From positions 1 to 40,140 of the forward strand of contig JAFVEP010000013.1 of assembly GCA_017475935.1 (NCBI GenBank): a DNA stretch of 40,140 nucleotides. Reading direction: 5' to 3'. Positions 1 through 9,610 of this stretch are shown piece by piece (the first letter of the stretch is position 1; the number at the start of each line of letters is the position of its first letter). The notes below the pieces were generated by a model that was not told the origin of the DNA, made no database searches, and was given only the letters and a program-made list of their open reading frames with translations. This stretch comes from Alphaproteobacteria bacterium (lineage in GTDB: Bacteria > Pseudomonadota > Alphaproteobacteria > RF32 > CAG-239). Position numbers and translations under genes: made by a program.

Positions 1-1429
1 ATGTCTTACCATCAGTATCCATCAACAAGCAGGAAGAAACGCCGATAACCAAATTATCTTGTTTATCATTCAACAAAGAATCAACTTTACTTGTTTTATA
101 TGCTGTTCCGGTATTTGTACCATCATTGAAGGCAATAGTATCTGCACCAGAAGCATCAATTGCCGCAGCGATTGCCGTACTAACTTTAGTATCAATCGTA
201 CCGCCATTTTTGGTAATATCCGTAAACTGATCTTGAATGTTTGAGGTAACACCATCAACATAATTCAATTCCGTCGTTGATGCTGTTAAGCCGTCAAGAA
301 CATTCAACTCATCGGTTGAAGCAGTCATGCCTTTTAACACATTTAATTCAGCAATTGACGCTGTCAAGCCGGTTAATTTGGTTGCTTCATCAGCCTTGTC
401 GGCATGTGTTGCGTTATCAACTTTAACAGCAGCAACGGCTTCATCCCAGTCAGATACTTTATTGTGTGTGATTGTACTGTCTGTTGTCAAAACATCTTTA
501 TTGTTAACTTTCAGTGACTTTGCATTAATATCTGTCGAAGCGTCTTGTAATTTAGCGGTTGTTGTATAATCAGCAAACTTCGCATCAACATTGTCAACTT
601 CCGTCTTTGTTGCATAAGTTGTTCCAAGACCATCAATTGCATTTTTATATGCATCTGTGAAGTCGTTCGTTGAAAGAACTTTACTACCGTCTTTTTGAAC
701 ATAGCCATTAAGATCAGTCGATTTAACATAGTTAGATTCAATAGCCGTAACTCTACCATCTAATGCCGTATCATCATAGTTATGTAATCCGGCCAGCTTT
801 GTCTTCTCTGCCGATGTGAAATTCTCATCAGACAACTGTTTACTACCATCCTTTTGAACATAGTTCGACAGTGTTGTGCTCAGACCATCTAACTGGTTTT
901 TGTAATCATTCGTAAAGTCGTTTGTTGACAACTGTTTAACGCCGTCTTTTACAACATAGTTCGACAATGTTGTGCTCATACCATCTAACTGGTTTTTGTA
1001 TGCATTTGTGAAGTCGTTTGTTGATAATTGTTTAACGCCGTCTTTTTCAACATAGTTCGACAGTGTTGTGCTCAGACCATCTAACTGGTTTTTGTAATCA
1101 TTTGTAAAGTCGTTTGTTGATAATTGTTTAACGCCGTCTTTTACAACATAGTTCGACAAAGCTGCTGAAATCTTGTTGTCAATCGTACCGCCATCTTTGG
1201 TAATATCCGTAACCGATCCCTTCGTCGCATAGTTTGCTCCAATGATACCCAAAGCCGTGGAAACATCCGTCTTTGTTGCAAATGTATTATCTGCACCACC
1301 TTTCGTATATACTTCTACTTCGTTACTGGAAGTATCCGTAACCGTAGCGGTATCTGCTGCATGCGCAGAAGTCGCCGAAACCATAGCGCTAAGCGCTGTT
1401 CCGGCGAGTAATAAATACTTTTTATTCAT
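1..1429 (-). CDS. Exported repeat protein with phage-tail-fibre-like modules (3' end outside window)
   Basis: A continuous open frame of 476 codons runs from ATG at 1429 off the left edge. An AAGGAGG ribosome site lies at 1434-1440. The N-terminus is a clear Sec signal peptide (MNKKYLLLAGTALSAMVSA, cleavage probably after AHA near residue 24). Residues of about 89-220 are tandem 32-residue units of the type NYVxKDGVKQLSTNDF...YKNQLDGL, and further copies are more diverged (KLAGLHNYDDTAL). Further on comes a run of T-A-S-x-x-E-L-N-x-L-x-G-x units ending DGVTSNIQDQF. Both patterns are common in phage tail fibres and similar shaft proteins. No other phage gene is nearby and the signal peptide argues for a cell-surface or secreted fibre of the host. 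The C-terminal anchor or passenger is not visible. The exact function is unknown. Confidence 0.85.
   Translation of the reverse strand, partial: MNKKYLLLAGTALSAMVSATSAHAADTATVTDTSSNEVEVYTKGGADNTFATKTDVSTALGIIGANYATKGSVTDITKDGGTIDNKISAALSNYVVKDGVKQLSTNDFTNDYKNQLDGLSTTLSNYVEKDGVKQLSTNDFTNAYKNQLDGMSTTLSNYVVKDGVKQLSTNDFTNDYKNQLDGLSTTLSNYVQKDGSKQLSDENFTSAEKTKLAGLHNYDDTALDGRVTAIESNYVKSTDLNGYVQKDGSKVLSTNDFTDAYKNAIDGLGTTYATKTEVDNVDAKFADYTTTAKLQDASTDINAKSLKVNNKDVLTTDSTITHNKVSDWDEAVAAVKVDNATHADKADEATKLTGLTASIAELNVLKGMTASTDELNVLDGLTASTTELNYVDGVTSNIQDQFTDITKNGGTIDTKVSTAIAAAIDASGADTIAFNDGTNTGTAYKTSKVDSLLNDKQDNLVIGVSSCLLMDTDGKT
848..1164 (-). repeat. Tandem 96-bp (32-codon) repeat inside the exported fibre gene
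   Basis: Near-identical blocks recur about every 96 bases, recognisable by the forward word acatagttcgaca at about 1146, 1050, 954 and 861. The three units nearest the start codon differ by only a few bases; the next is more diverged. The near identity suggests recent duplication or homogenisation, so copy number may vary between strains or be collapsed in short-read assembly. Confidence 0.85.
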
Positions 1430-1508
1430 TATTCCTCCTTGGAAATTGTTATTGATATAATATCTAAACAGATGTCCCCAAAACTTTTTTTGTGACACCA
1501 TGATGGCT

Positions 1509-1536
1509 ATTTTAAGGAAGAAAAAACAAAAGTCAA
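1509..1536 (-). promoter_or_regulatory. Sigma-70-like promoter of the exported fibre gene
   Basis: On the minus strand TTGACT (1531-1536) is followed after 16 bases by TAAAAT (1509-1514). This would give a leader of about 70 bases before the ATG at 1429. The -35 sits in ACTTGACTTTTG, a word shared with the pseudopilin promoter near 38626. Confidence 0.5.
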
Positions 1537-1659
1537 GTTGTTATTTTTGAATAATCCGCCTAAAACTTTCGCATGAAAAAATATTTTTTTGCAATACATA
1601 TTCAATAAAAACAACATTACCTATACATTCGCAGTTATTAACAGCTTATCCCCACCAAA

Positions 1660-1690
1660 AAAAACAGCCCCAAAGGAGCTGATTTTTTAA
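1660..1690 (-). terminator. Probable rho-independent terminator, bidirectional
   Basis: A hairpin CAGCCCC-AAA-GGAGCTG (1665-1681, one mismatch) is flanked by eight A on the left and ATTTTTTAATTT on the right. In the minus direction it ends the ankyrin gene with a U-run. Confidence 0.6.
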
Positions 1691-1701
1691 TTTGATTTTT
1701 T

Positions 1702-2454
1702 TTATCGAGCTGGGGATAAAATGTTTTTTATTCGATTATCCGCAGCATAGTCATAAGCCGTTTTTCCCTCATAATCACTGATTTCCGAATCAGCACCGGC
1801 ATTGATGAGCAGGCTGATCACATCCGGATCTTCGTTCAACGCCGCCGCATACATCAAAGCAGTACGACCGCCATGATCCTGCTCATTAAGATCGGCACCT
1901 TACTTAATAATCATTTTCAACACCTTGGCCGAAACATCCGTGCGGCACACGTTCATCAATAAAGTGCGCCCCTTGCTGTCACGCGCATTGATATCGTGCT
2001 GAACATTTTCATAACGTCCCGATGATTGCTGACCGGCGTTCACACCAAGCGTAGATGCCAACATTTGCGCCATTTGCACCAAATCCGCATTGTTTTCACC
2101 ACTGGCGCCGTTGGCCAGCATATCAGCCATAGTCGCTAACCCCGGAGACATTGTCGGCTTGTTTGTTTGAGAGGCGGACGCCGTGTTGCCCTGACCGCTT
2201 ACCGCATTAATCCCTTTGTTCACAACCGCTGTCATCAATGCCTTTTTCATATCATCAGACCCCGAACCGAGCAAATTAGCCAACCATGTCTTCGGCTCAT
2301 CATCCTGCGCCTCAGCCGCCCCGCCTGTGATACGCTCCATCGCATAACTCACCGCTTTTTCAGCCAATACCTGCCGATGTGAATATACATAATACGAACC
2401 GCCGGCCAAAAGCAAAATCAGCACGGCTAACGAAATCAAAAAATGCTTGAACAT
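1702..2454 (-). pseudogene. Ankyrin-repeat membrane-anchored protein, interrupted by an in-frame TAA
   Basis: From ATG at 2454 (purine-rich GAGGGGAG just upstream) the frame encodes an N-terminal membrane anchor or signal (about residues 5-24), an Ala/Asn/Gln-rich middle, then ankyrin repeats (DINARDSKGRTLLMNVC..., residues about 155-184). TAA at 1900-1902 stops it after KMIIK. The same frame then continues without a shift as GADLNEQDHGGRTALMYAAA through two more ankyrin units and ends at TAA 1702-1704. The total is 250 codons with the stop at codon 185. The reading frame on both sides makes one point mutation (for example GAA or AAA to TAA) the simplest cause. The short product of 184 residues could still be made. 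Ankyrin proteins usually mediate protein binding; the partner here is unknown. Confidence 0.75.
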
Positions 2455-2551
2455 GTTCTCCCCTCTGCTCTTTAGTAGGTTGAAATATCGCTCTTATTTT
2501 ACATAATGCAATTTTGTTTGCAAACAGTTCTCCCATTCTATACACAAAAAT

Positions 2552-2576
2552 AAGCCCGACTTTTACAGACGGGCTT
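2552..2576 (-). terminator. Rho-independent terminator after the RND fragment
   Basis: Seven-base stem AAGCCCG / CGGGCTT with an 11-base loop. On the minus strand it is followed by ATTTTTG. Confidence 0.7.
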
Positions 2577-2582
2577 TATCTC

Positions 2583-3171
2583 TCATGCCTTGCGGCGTTT
2601 TTTCTTGAGCAGCTTTTCGCTTAAGGTTTGAACCAATACATAAAACATCGGAATAACAAATAAACCGCCGATTGTGCCGATCAGCATTCCCCAAAATACC
2701 GGAACACCGATCGCTCGTCGGCTGGCCGCCGCCGCACCGCTAGCCACAACCATCGGCCAAACACCGAGTACAAACGCCGATGCCGTCATCAAAACCGCAC
2801 GGAACCTTTCTTTCAGTCCCCTCACCGCCGCATTGACAATGGTTGCACCTTTGGCGCGCTCATCACGGGCAAACTCGACAATCAAAATGGCGTTCTTGCT
2901 GGCCATACCGACTAAAAGAATAATGCCGAGCTGTGAATATATGCTGAGCGGCAAACCGCTGAAAAATAAGCCGAGCATAGCCCCGCTGACCGCCACGGTA
3001 AGCGATAGAATAACCGGAATCGGAATAACAAAACTTTCGTACTGCGCCACTAAAAATAAATAGGCAAACGTCAACGATAACAATAAAAGCCATCCGATCT
3101 GCCCGTGGGTATTTTTTTCCTGATAGCTCATGGTTGACCATTCGATATTAAAGCCCTTCGGCAGACAGTAG
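2583..3171 (-). pseudogene. C-terminal remnant of an RND efflux pump (AcrB/MexB family)
   Basis: The translated frame matches only the last fifth or so of an AcrB-type transporter: LPKGFNIEWSTMSYQE, then the transmembrane block with LVGMASKNAILIVEFARDE and the terminal segments (SAFVLGVWPMVVASGA, VFWGMLIGTIGGLFVIPMFYVLV). Full RND pumps are about 1,040 residues; here about 195 remain. The homologous frame goes upstream past the only nearby ATG (3131) and into the last codons of tcdA, so the 5' four fifths were deleted and the break lies at about 3150-3175. A product started at ATG 3131 would lack the porter domain and the TM4 proton-relay residues, so pump activity is not expected. No membrane-fusion partner gene is adjacent. 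Confidence 0.85.
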
Positions 3172-3864
3172 ATCTTTGACCACTTCCGCGGCGATGAACA
3201 ACCCCATCACCGAAGGAACAAAAGAAATGCTTCCAGGCGTTTGACGTTTTGTTGTCTTTTCCGAGCATGCCGCCGGATTTATTGCCGGCTCGGTTGAATA
3301 AACGACTTTAACATGATTAATACCGCGCTTGCGAAGTTCTTGACGCATCACCCTTGCTAAAGGGCATACGCTTGTTTTGCTGATATCGGCAATTTTCAGC
3401 GCCGTCGGATCCAACTTATTGCCGGCTCCCATTGCCGAAATTATCGGCCGATGAGCCGCCTGCGCCTGCTCAATGAGCGATATTTTTCCAGCAACCGTGT
3501 CGATGGCATCGACAATATAGTCATACTCATTAAAATCAAATTCTTCCCTATTTTCATCAAGATAAAAACATTTTTTAATGTTTAGCATTATGTTTGGGTT
3601 GATATCCTTAAAACGGACTGAAGCCGCCTCTACTTTCAATAGACCGACCGTCGAATGAAGGGCAATAATCTGTCGATTGATATTACTGATACTTACAACA
3701 TCATTATCAATTAAATCTAAGGCGCCGATACCGGCTCTTACCAAAGCCTCAGCTGCATATCCGCCAACACCGCCGATGCCGAAAACAGCTACCCGTGCAT
3801 GGCGCAATTTTTCCAATCCGGATTCCCCGATTAACATCTGCGTGCGTATCAATTCCTGTTCCAT
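3148..3864 (-). CDS. tcdA: tRNA threonylcarbamoyladenosine dehydratase (TcdA/CsdL, ThiF/E1-like)
   Basis: This 238-residue E1-like protein has the nucleotide-binding motif GIGGVGGYAAEALVRAG (about residues 30-46), the D-N-D and N-R-Q motifs (LDLIDNDVVSISNINRQ), and the TcdA-typical C-terminal part with STEPA and KRQTPGSISFVPSVMGL. The family uses ATP to cyclise t6A37 of ANN-decoding tRNAs to ct6A in the cytoplasm. The ATG at 3864 is preceded by AGGATGGA. The gene is slightly shorter than E. coli TcdA (268). Its last few codons overlap the truncated RND fragment in another frame, so the C-terminus may have been reshaped by the same deletion. The core motifs are intact. Confidence 0.9.
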   Translation of the reverse strand: MEQELIRTQMLIGESGLEKLRHARVAVFGIGGVGGYAAEALVRAGIGALDLIDNDVVSISNINRQIIALHSTVGLLKVEAASVRFKDINPNIMLNIKKCFYLDENREEFDFNEYDYIVDAIDTVAGKISLIEQAQAAHRPIISAMGAGNKLDPTALKIADISKTSVCPLARVMRQELRKRGINHVKVVYSTEPAINPAACSEKTTKRQTPGSISFVPSVMGLFIAAEVVKDLLSAEGL

Positions 3865-3952
3865 AATTCCATCCTAACTAAAGCAAATCTTGTCCATATT
3901 AAAAGGCCGCAAGAGTTCCTCATATTTTCACCTCTGATTGTGCAAATAAAGC

Positions 3953-5599
3953 CTATTCCGATTGCTCTCGGGCTTTGGCAATATACCGTGAAACTGTTTG
4001 AATTGGCTCTATTTCTATTTCATTCTCTTGATCCCTTTTAATTTTTATAAACTCATAATCTTCAAATAAATTATTTCCATGAACAAAAAATGTTTGATTA
4101 TCAAAATTAGGATTTTGAACCTCATATCCTAACAAATCGGCAATAATTTCCGCAATTTCATAATGTGACACAGTCGAATGCAAGGATATCGGATTATCCT
4201 TCTGCCCAATCCATATAAAAGGAACCGTATACACTTCTTTTTCTAAGCGATTGTGTCCATACTGTCCGTCAGGATATCCGAGCATTTCTCCATGATCCGC
4301 TGTGAATAAAAAATGCACTTTCAAGTTTTTATGCTTTTCAATATGCTTGATCATTTTACCCAAAATAGAATCAATATAGAGAACAGCATTGGCGTAAGCA
4401 GTATTTTCTTCTTCCATACGACTGTCGTCTTTAGCCTCAAATTTTTTAAATTCTTTATGATGTTCATAACACTTTTCATACGGCGAATGTGTGCTTCTGA
4501 AATTCAATACGACAAAACTTTTTTCTTGTAAGTTAATTTCTTTAAATAACTCCAATAAATAGTCCTCTTTTTCCATTTTAAAACGATGTCTGTTTTTTTC
4601 TATGGTTATAATATGGTCAATATAAGGAACACCGATCAAATTTGTCTGTTTCATATCATAAGCAGAGTAAAAATATGTATTATATCCATTTTCCTTTGCC
4701 ATTTTAAATAAATTTGTGGAATAGCTCGTCAATTGTCTTATGTTGCCGGGTTCTTTCATCATATTAAAGAAAATAGGTAAAGAAGCATGCGTCGAAACAC
4801 CTCCCGAAATAGCTTTTGCTTTGAAAAACAAAGGATTATTATCTGCTATTTTCTCTAACTGAGGTGTGTTTGGATATGTTGTTGAATTATATAAATGCAT
4901 TTTATCTGCCGAGGTGCTTTCTCCCATAACCAAGACAACCAAATCAGCTGACGAAGATTTTTTGTGAACACCGTATGGCTTATAAAAATCTTTCGGCACA
5001 ATATCAGAAATACTCTCTTTATCAAAACCGCGCACAAAATAAAAGGAAAATGAATTGATGGAATTATGAATTGAATATCTTGTTTCCGGAGGCAAAAAAT
5101 GATGTAATCCTCTGCGTGTCGCTCGTTCCGGTTTTACCCCCAGAAATATAATCACGGCAACAATGCCTAAAAAAGAAAAATAAAGTTTCTTCCGCCATTT
5201 AAATTCACAGAAGATCAGCAAAAGAAAAGGTATAATGGCTAACGTCGGAACAAACCAAAAATCATCCATATCCGTAACAGATGCAGAATAAATGTCATTA
5301 AATTCCGAAAAAACTTTGCCAATATCAAGCGGATTAATCGGACGGGCAAAGTATGCAATATGTCCGAGTTGAATAAGTTGCATAATCATAAATGCCGTAC
5401 AGCAGATGACATATACAAAAATGCCGGACATGGATAAAAAGAAACCGAAAACAGAAATCACGGCAATGAACAAAATATCTGTCACATAATGCACATTAGG
5501 AACTATCAGTTGAAAAATATAGTCGGGCAAAACAGCCAAAATGGCAAACAATCCGCCCATAATCAAATTATATTTAAATCGTCCCAAAAATCTTTTCAT
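3953..5599 (-). CDS. Phosphoethanolamine transferase, EptC/CptA-like (sulfatase fold)
   Basis: Starting at ATG 5599 (AAAGGA just upstream) gives 548 residues. The N-terminal part has about five transmembrane segments (near residues 12-30, 40-60, 62-80, 115-132, 140-155), followed by a periplasmic alkaline-phosphatase/sulfatase domain. GESTSADKMHLY (residues 226-237) carries the expected nucleophile Thr229, in the GEST form seen in EptC/CptA-type enzymes. TADHGEMLG supplies metal ligands. Such enzymes move phosphoethanolamine from phosphatidylethanolamine to lipid A, core sugar or other periplasmic targets; the acceptor cannot be read from sequence. An in-frame upstream start at 5695 would overlap endA and has no better ribosome site, so I reject it. 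The gene lies 10 bases after endA and is probably cotranscribed. Confidence 0.85.
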   Translation of the reverse strand: MKRFLGRFKYNLIMGGLFAILAVLPDYIFQLIVPNVHYVTDILFIAVISVFGFFLSMSGIFVYVICCTAFMIMQLIQLGHIAYFARPINPLDIGKVFSEFNDIYSASVTDMDDFWFVPTLAIIPFLLLIFCEFKWRKKLYFSFLGIVAVIIFLGVKPERATRRGLHHFLPPETRYSIHNSINSFSFYFVRGFDKESISDIVPKDFYKPYGVHKKSSSADLVVLVMGESTSADKMHLYNSTTYPNTPQLEKIADNNPLFFKAKAISGGVSTHASLPIFFNMMKEPGNIRQLTSYSTNLFKMAKENGYNTYFYSAYDMKQTNLIGVPYIDHIITIEKNRHRFKMEKEDYLLELFKEINLQEKSFVVLNFRSTHSPYEKCYEHHKEFKKFEAKDDSRMEEENTAYANAVLYIDSILGKMIKHIEKHKNLKVHFLFTADHGEMLGYPDGQYGHNRLEKEVYTVPFIWIGQKDNPISLHSTVSHYEIAEIIADLLGYEVQNPNFDNQTFFVHGNNLFEDYEFIKIKRDQENEIEIEPIQTVSRYIAKAREQSE

Positions 5600-5609
5600 A
5601 AATAGTCCT

Positions 5610-6449
5610 TTAATTATGACATAATCCTTCTTGCAAACAGAACGCTTTAACATAGTCGTTCGGATTGCCCTGTAAGTGCTCAATTCGATAAGCACGCGTG
5701 CATTCCCACGATGTCACCGGATATTTTTTGGCCCATGCTTTCATTAAGCCATACATCGGTTCGCCGATTTTGTAACGCGGATATGTTTGTTGCATATAGA
5801 GATATGTGCGGGCGATCAGTCCTTTGATTTCATCACGCGGTTCTGCTCTGTTTTTAGTTAGTTTAAAACGGCAAGTACCGAATGTATTCTCCGCATTCGG
5901 TGGCAGCTGAGCAAAATTAAAATTGGCGCGCAAATAATTGACCGCCCCGATTGATGGATAAAGATTATACATATCCGTGTACATATAGCGGAATTCTTCA
6001 CTTTCTTGCTCAGCACACTTGCGTCCTTTATATTTTTTTCCTTTTCCGGCGCGGCAATTAGGGTGTCCTTGAGACCATTCCGTAAACGTTTTACCGAAAT
6101 TTTGTGCCGGAACAATATGTTCCCATTCCATGCGTTCAGCTTTACGCTGCAATTCTTCCGATGAAATATCATAAACGTAAAAATCAACGTTTTTCAAGTC
6201 GGGTAACTTAAATCCCTTCGGTTTCACAATCTTCTTATGTGCGGTAAAATCCGCATAACAATATAATGTTTGCCGATGATCATAATAGATATGATCAAGC
6301 ATTTCTTTTTTAACCGCATAGAAAGATTGACTGTGCCGATTACCCCTTTCCTGTACCGCATCCGCAGAAAAGGGCCAGAACGCAAACGCATAACCATCTG
6401 CCAGCGCGAACCAGATTAAAATAAGCCAGAATATTTTTTTTATATGCAT
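5610..6449 (-). CDS. Endonuclease I family secreted nuclease (EndA/NucM-like)
   Basis: The 279-residue protein begins with a signal peptide (MHIKKIFWLILIWFALADGYAFA). It carries the endonuclease I signature MEWEHIVPAQNFG (about residues 108-120), whose His is the catalytic base in this beta-beta-alpha-metal family, and the downstream NLYPSIGAVNYLRANFNFA segment that supplies metal-binding Asn residues. Several cysteines (CRAGKGKKYKGRKC, GTCRF, WECTRAYR, CLQEGLC) fit periplasmic disulfides, as in E. coli EndA and Vibrio Vvn. The probable role is non-specific degradation of DNA outside the cytoplasm. It precedes the phosphoethanolamine transferase by 10 bases. Confidence 0.88.
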   Translation of the reverse strand: MHIKKIFWLILIWFALADGYAFAFWPFSADAVQERGNRHSQSFYAVKKEMLDHIYYDHRQTLYCYADFTAHKKIVKPKGFKLPDLKNVDFYVYDISSEELQRKAERMEWEHIVPAQNFGKTFTEWSQGHPNCRAGKGKKYKGRKCAEQESEEFRYMYTDMYNLYPSIGAVNYLRANFNFAQLPPNAENTFGTCRFKLTKNRAEPRDEIKGLIARTYLYMQQTYPRYKIGEPMYGLMKAWAKKYPVTSWECTRAYRIEHLQGNPNDYVKAFCLQEGLCHN

Positions 6450-6540
6450 CCCTATATCCTTCTATGTGCCCGTATGGTAAAACAAAAACAAAAAGAGTCA
6501 ACAATTAAAAGTAAAATCTACAAATAAGTTCTTACACACA

Positions 6541-6573
6541 AAATCCCTGCAACAAAATTGCAGGGATTTTTTT
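6541..6573 (-). terminator. gyrA: Rho-independent terminator downstream of gyrA
   Basis: Perfect 12-base stem AAATCCCTGCAA / TTGCAGGGATTT (6541-6552 and 6558-6569) with a 5-base loop. T-rich on both sides, so it can work in both directions. Confidence 0.85.
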
Positions 6574-6588
6574 ATCAGTCAATAATAC

Positions 6589-9399
6589 TTAGTCATCGGC
6601 TTCATCTGTTTCCGGTTCATTAACGGCTTCGGAGGCCATCTCTTCATTAACAGAAGACATATCAATCTCATTATCGTTATCCTCGTCAATTTCTTCATCA
6701 GATCCCTCATCGGCATCCAACTTGGTCACGGAGACAACATTTTCATTGTCTGCAGTTCTAAAGAGAATCACCCCTTGTGTTTTACGTCCGGCAATACGAA
6801 TATCATCAACCGGCATACGAATCAGTTTTCCGCCATCCGTCACCATCATGATTTCTTTATCATCTTCAATCGGGAATGAGCTGACAACCTCTTTGTTGCG
6901 CGGCGACATTTCCATATTGGCAATACCTTGTCCGCCGCGACCGGTTACTCTGTATTCATATGAAGATGAGCGTTTGCCATATCCGGTAACGGTAACTGTC
7001 AATAAAAATTCTTCCAATTCCTGCATTTGAGCAAACTTTTCCGCATCCAGAATATTCAGCAATCCGGTCTGATCCGCCGTAATGCAACTTGTTTCTCCTG
7101 TTTCAGCATCAATTCGTTTCATGGCATTGGAAACTTTCAAATATTCGTCACGTTCCTCGGATGTCGCAGAAATATGTTTCAAAATCGACATTGAAATAAC
7201 GGCATCGCCTTTCGCCAGTTTAATTCCTCTCACACCGGTTGAATTACGTCCGACAAACACGCGAACATCGGTAGTCGGGAAACGAATACATTTACCTTGT
7301 TTGGTAGCCAGCATGATATCATTACTGTCATCACACAAGGCAACATTAATGAGTTTATCTCCCTCATCTAGCTTCATAGCTATTTTGCCGTTGGATTGAA
7401 CATTAACAAAGTCCATCAAACTGTTACGGCGAATATTACCGCTGGCCGTGGCAAAAGCAATAGACATACCTTTGCACTCTTCTTCGGTTTCCGGTAATTT
7501 CATAATCGTTGTAATATTTTCTCCGTTTTCCAAAGGCAACAAATTAATAAACGGCTTACCTTTTGAAGTCGGCGATCCGAGCGGAAGTTTGTAAACCTTC
7601 ATTTTGTACACAATCCCCCTGCTGGAGAAGAACAGCACCGGCGTATGCGTGCTGGCAACAAACAGACGGGTGACAAAGTCTTCATCTTTGGTTGTCATGC
7701 CGGATTTGCCTTTTCCGCCGCGTTTTTGAGCTTTATAAGCATTCAACGGAACGCGTTTGATATAACCTTCCTCGGTGACCGTGACAACCATTTCTTCGCG
7801 CTGAATAAGTGATTCGATATCTTGATTGTACTCAATATCACTGATGACCGTCAAACGCGGCGTGGCATATTCATCTTTCACCGTAACCAATTCATCACGC
7901 ATAATGCCATACAATTTTTCACGGCTGGAGAGAATAGATAAAAATTCTTTAATATCAGCGCCCAAGCTGACTAATTCATCATGAATTTTATCGCGTTCCA
8001 AGCCGGTTAAACGTTGCAATTTCAAATCAAGAATAGCACGTGCCTGATCATCGGAAAGCTGATACATTCCATCCACAACCTTATGATCCGGTTCATCAAT
8101 CAAATCAACCCATGAGGTAATTGTACCGGCCGGCCACGGCTGTGCCGTTAATTTTTCGCGTGCATCCTGTGGAGTCGGCGCAGTTTTAATCAACTCAATT
8201 ACCGGATCCAGATTTTCCACGGCAATAGCCAAACCAACCAAAATGTGCGCCCGATCTCTTGCCTTATTCAAGCGAAAGATTGTCCGGCGACGGATGACTT
8301 CCTCGCGGAAATCAATAAAAGTAGAAATAATGTCTTTCAAATTCATCATCATCGGCCGGCCGCCGTTAATGGCCAACATATTCATACCGAAGCTCGTTTG
8401 TAACTCCGTATATTTATAAAGTTGATTTAAAACAACATCAGCCTGAAAATCGCGTTTGATTTCAATGACGATACGAACACCCTGTCGATCGGATTCATCT
8501 CTGATATCCGAAATACCTTCCACGCGTTTATCTTTAACCAACTCGGCAATATGCGCGACCAGATTAGCTTTATTAACCTGATACGGAACTTCGTGAACAA
8601 TAATGGCTTCTTTGTCTTTGCGAATTTCTTCTATCGAGCATTTGGCGCGCATCATCACAGATCCGCGACCGGTCAAATAGGCCTGTTTTGCACCGCCATA
8701 ACCCAAAATCAAACCGCCGGTCGGAAAATCAGGTCCCGGAACGATTTGGATCAGCTCTTCAATAGAAATTTCCGGATTATCAATGTAAGCACAGCAGGCA
8801 TCTATCACCTCACCCAAATTATGCGGCGGAATATTGGTGGCCATACCGACGGCAATACCGTTACCGCCATTGACCAACAGATTCGGAAAGCGTGCCGGCA
8901 GAACCGTCGGTTCTTGTAACGATTCATCGTAGTTCGGCATAAAGTCAACCGTATTTTCGTCTAAATTATCAGTCAAGCAAGAGGAAACTTTAGCTAAGCG
9001 TGCTTCCGTATAGCGCATGGCTGCCGCACCATCGCCATCCATCGAACCGAAGTTACCTTGTCCATCAACCAAAGTTAAGCGCATTGAAAACGGCTGAGCC
9101 ATACGCACCATCGCCTCATAAATAGAGCTGTCGCCGTGCGGGTGATATTTACCCATAACATCACCGACAATACGCGCCGATTTACGATAAGGTTTTGTAT
9201 TGTCGTAGCCGTTCTCGTACATACCATAAATGATACGGCGATGAACCGGTTTCATACCGTCACGAGCATCCGGTAAAGCACGGGAAACAATTACGCTCAT
9301 GGCATAATCAAGATATGAACGGCGCATTTCTTCCGAAATCATGGTCGGGGTAATATTATCTGCTTTAACAACTTCCGTTGATTGAATTTCTTCAGTCAC
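6589..9399 (-). CDS. gyrA: DNA gyrase subunit A
   Basis: This 936-residue full-length GyrA forms the A2B2 gyrase that introduces negative supercoils with ATP. The start is GTG at 9399 with AGAGG upstream. The breakage-reunion domain contains [10 protein letters not shown] with the catalytic Tyr130. The quinolone region reads [17 protein letters not shown], with Ser91 and Glu95 equivalent to E. coli Ser83 and Asp87; both occur in wild-type sensitive enzymes. The GyrA box QKRGGKGK and the six-bladed C-terminal beta-pinwheel are present, so this is gyrase rather than ParC. The tail of about 40 residues is strongly acidic ([19 protein letters not shown]), a feature that tunes wrapping in other gyrases. 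It is a single transcription unit closed by the hairpin at 6541. Confidence 0.97.
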   Translation of the reverse strand: MTEEIQSTEVVKADNITPTMISEEMRRSYLDYAMSVIVSRALPDARDGMKPVHRRIIYGMYENGYDNTKPYRKSARIVGDVMGKYHPHGDSSIYEAMVRMAQPFSMRLTLVDGQGNFGSMDGDGAAAMRYTEARLAKVSSCLTDNLDENTVDFMPNYDESLQEPTVLPARFPNLLVNGGNGIAVGMATNIPPHNLGEVIDACCAYIDNPEISIEELIQIVPGPDFPTGGLILGYGGAKQAYLTGRGSVMMRAKCSIEEIRKDKEAIIVHEVPYQVNKANLVAHIAELVKDKRVEGISDIRDESDRQGVRIVIEIKRDFQADVVLNQLYKYTELQTSFGMNMLAINGGRPMMMNLKDIISTFIDFREEVIRRRTIFRLNKARDRAHILVGLAIAVENLDPVIELIKTAPTPQDAREKLTAQPWPAGTITSWVDLIDEPDHKVVDGMYQLSDDQARAILDLKLQRLTGLERDKIHDELVSLGADIKEFLSILSSREKLYGIMRDELVTVKDEYATPRLTVISDIEYNQDIESLIQREEMVVTVTEEGYIKRVPLNAYKAQKRGGKGKSGMTTKDEDFVTRLFVASTHTPVLFFSSRGIVYKMKVYKLPLGSPTSKGKPFINLLPLENGENITTIMKLPETEEECKGMSIAFATASGNIRRNSLMDFVNVQSNGKIAMKLDEGDKLINVALCDDSNDIMLATKQGKCIRFPTTDVRVFVGRNSTGVRGIKLAKGDAVISMSILKHISATSEERDEYLKVSNAMKRIDAETGETSCITADQTGLLNILDAEKFAQMQELEEFLLTVTVTGYGKRSSSYEYRVTGRGGQGIANMEMSPRNKEVVSSFPIEDDKEIMMVTDGGKLIRMPVDDIRIAGRKTQGVILFRTADNENVVSVTKLDADEGSDEEIDEDNDNEIDMSSVNEEMASEAVNEPETDEADD

Positions 9400-9536
9400 T
9401 TTGATACCTCTTTCTATATTAAATCAAAAACTGACTAAATATAACAGCCATAAGCACTAATAAAAAGTTTTTTTTCATTTTTATCCACCTGTAAAAAGTT
9501 ATCCAAAATTTTTTATCAAGAATATAAACAAAACTC

Positions 9537-9564
9537 TTGACAAATTTTTTTATTATGCTAGAAT
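9537..9564 (+). promoter_or_regulatory. Sigma-70-like promoter
   Basis: TTGACA (9537-9542), 16-base spacer, TAGAAT (9559-9564). Transcription would start near 9571, giving a very short leader to the lipoprotein gene. Confidence 0.65.
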
Positions 9565-9610
9565 TCAAAATTGATAAATAAATTTTATGTCTCATTTCAA
9601 TTTTTTATTT

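Noticed and set aside
848-1164. CRISPR array
   Set aside because: The repeats are contiguous 96-bp coding units without unique spacers.
1-1429. Prophage tail-fibre gene
   Set aside because: It has a Sec signal peptide and its own promoter, and no other phage genes are seen in the window; the left neighbour is unknown.
5600-5695. Longer start for the phosphoethanolamine transferase
   Set aside because: It would overlap endA by about 85 bases, adds a non-family N-terminus and lacks a ribosome site; 5599 has AAAGGA.
9109-9150. Quinolone-resistance change in GyrA (Glu at the E. coli Asp87 position)
   Set aside because: Ser-Ser-Ile-Tyr-Glu is the wild-type arrangement in many sensitive bacteria, so it is not evidence of resistance.
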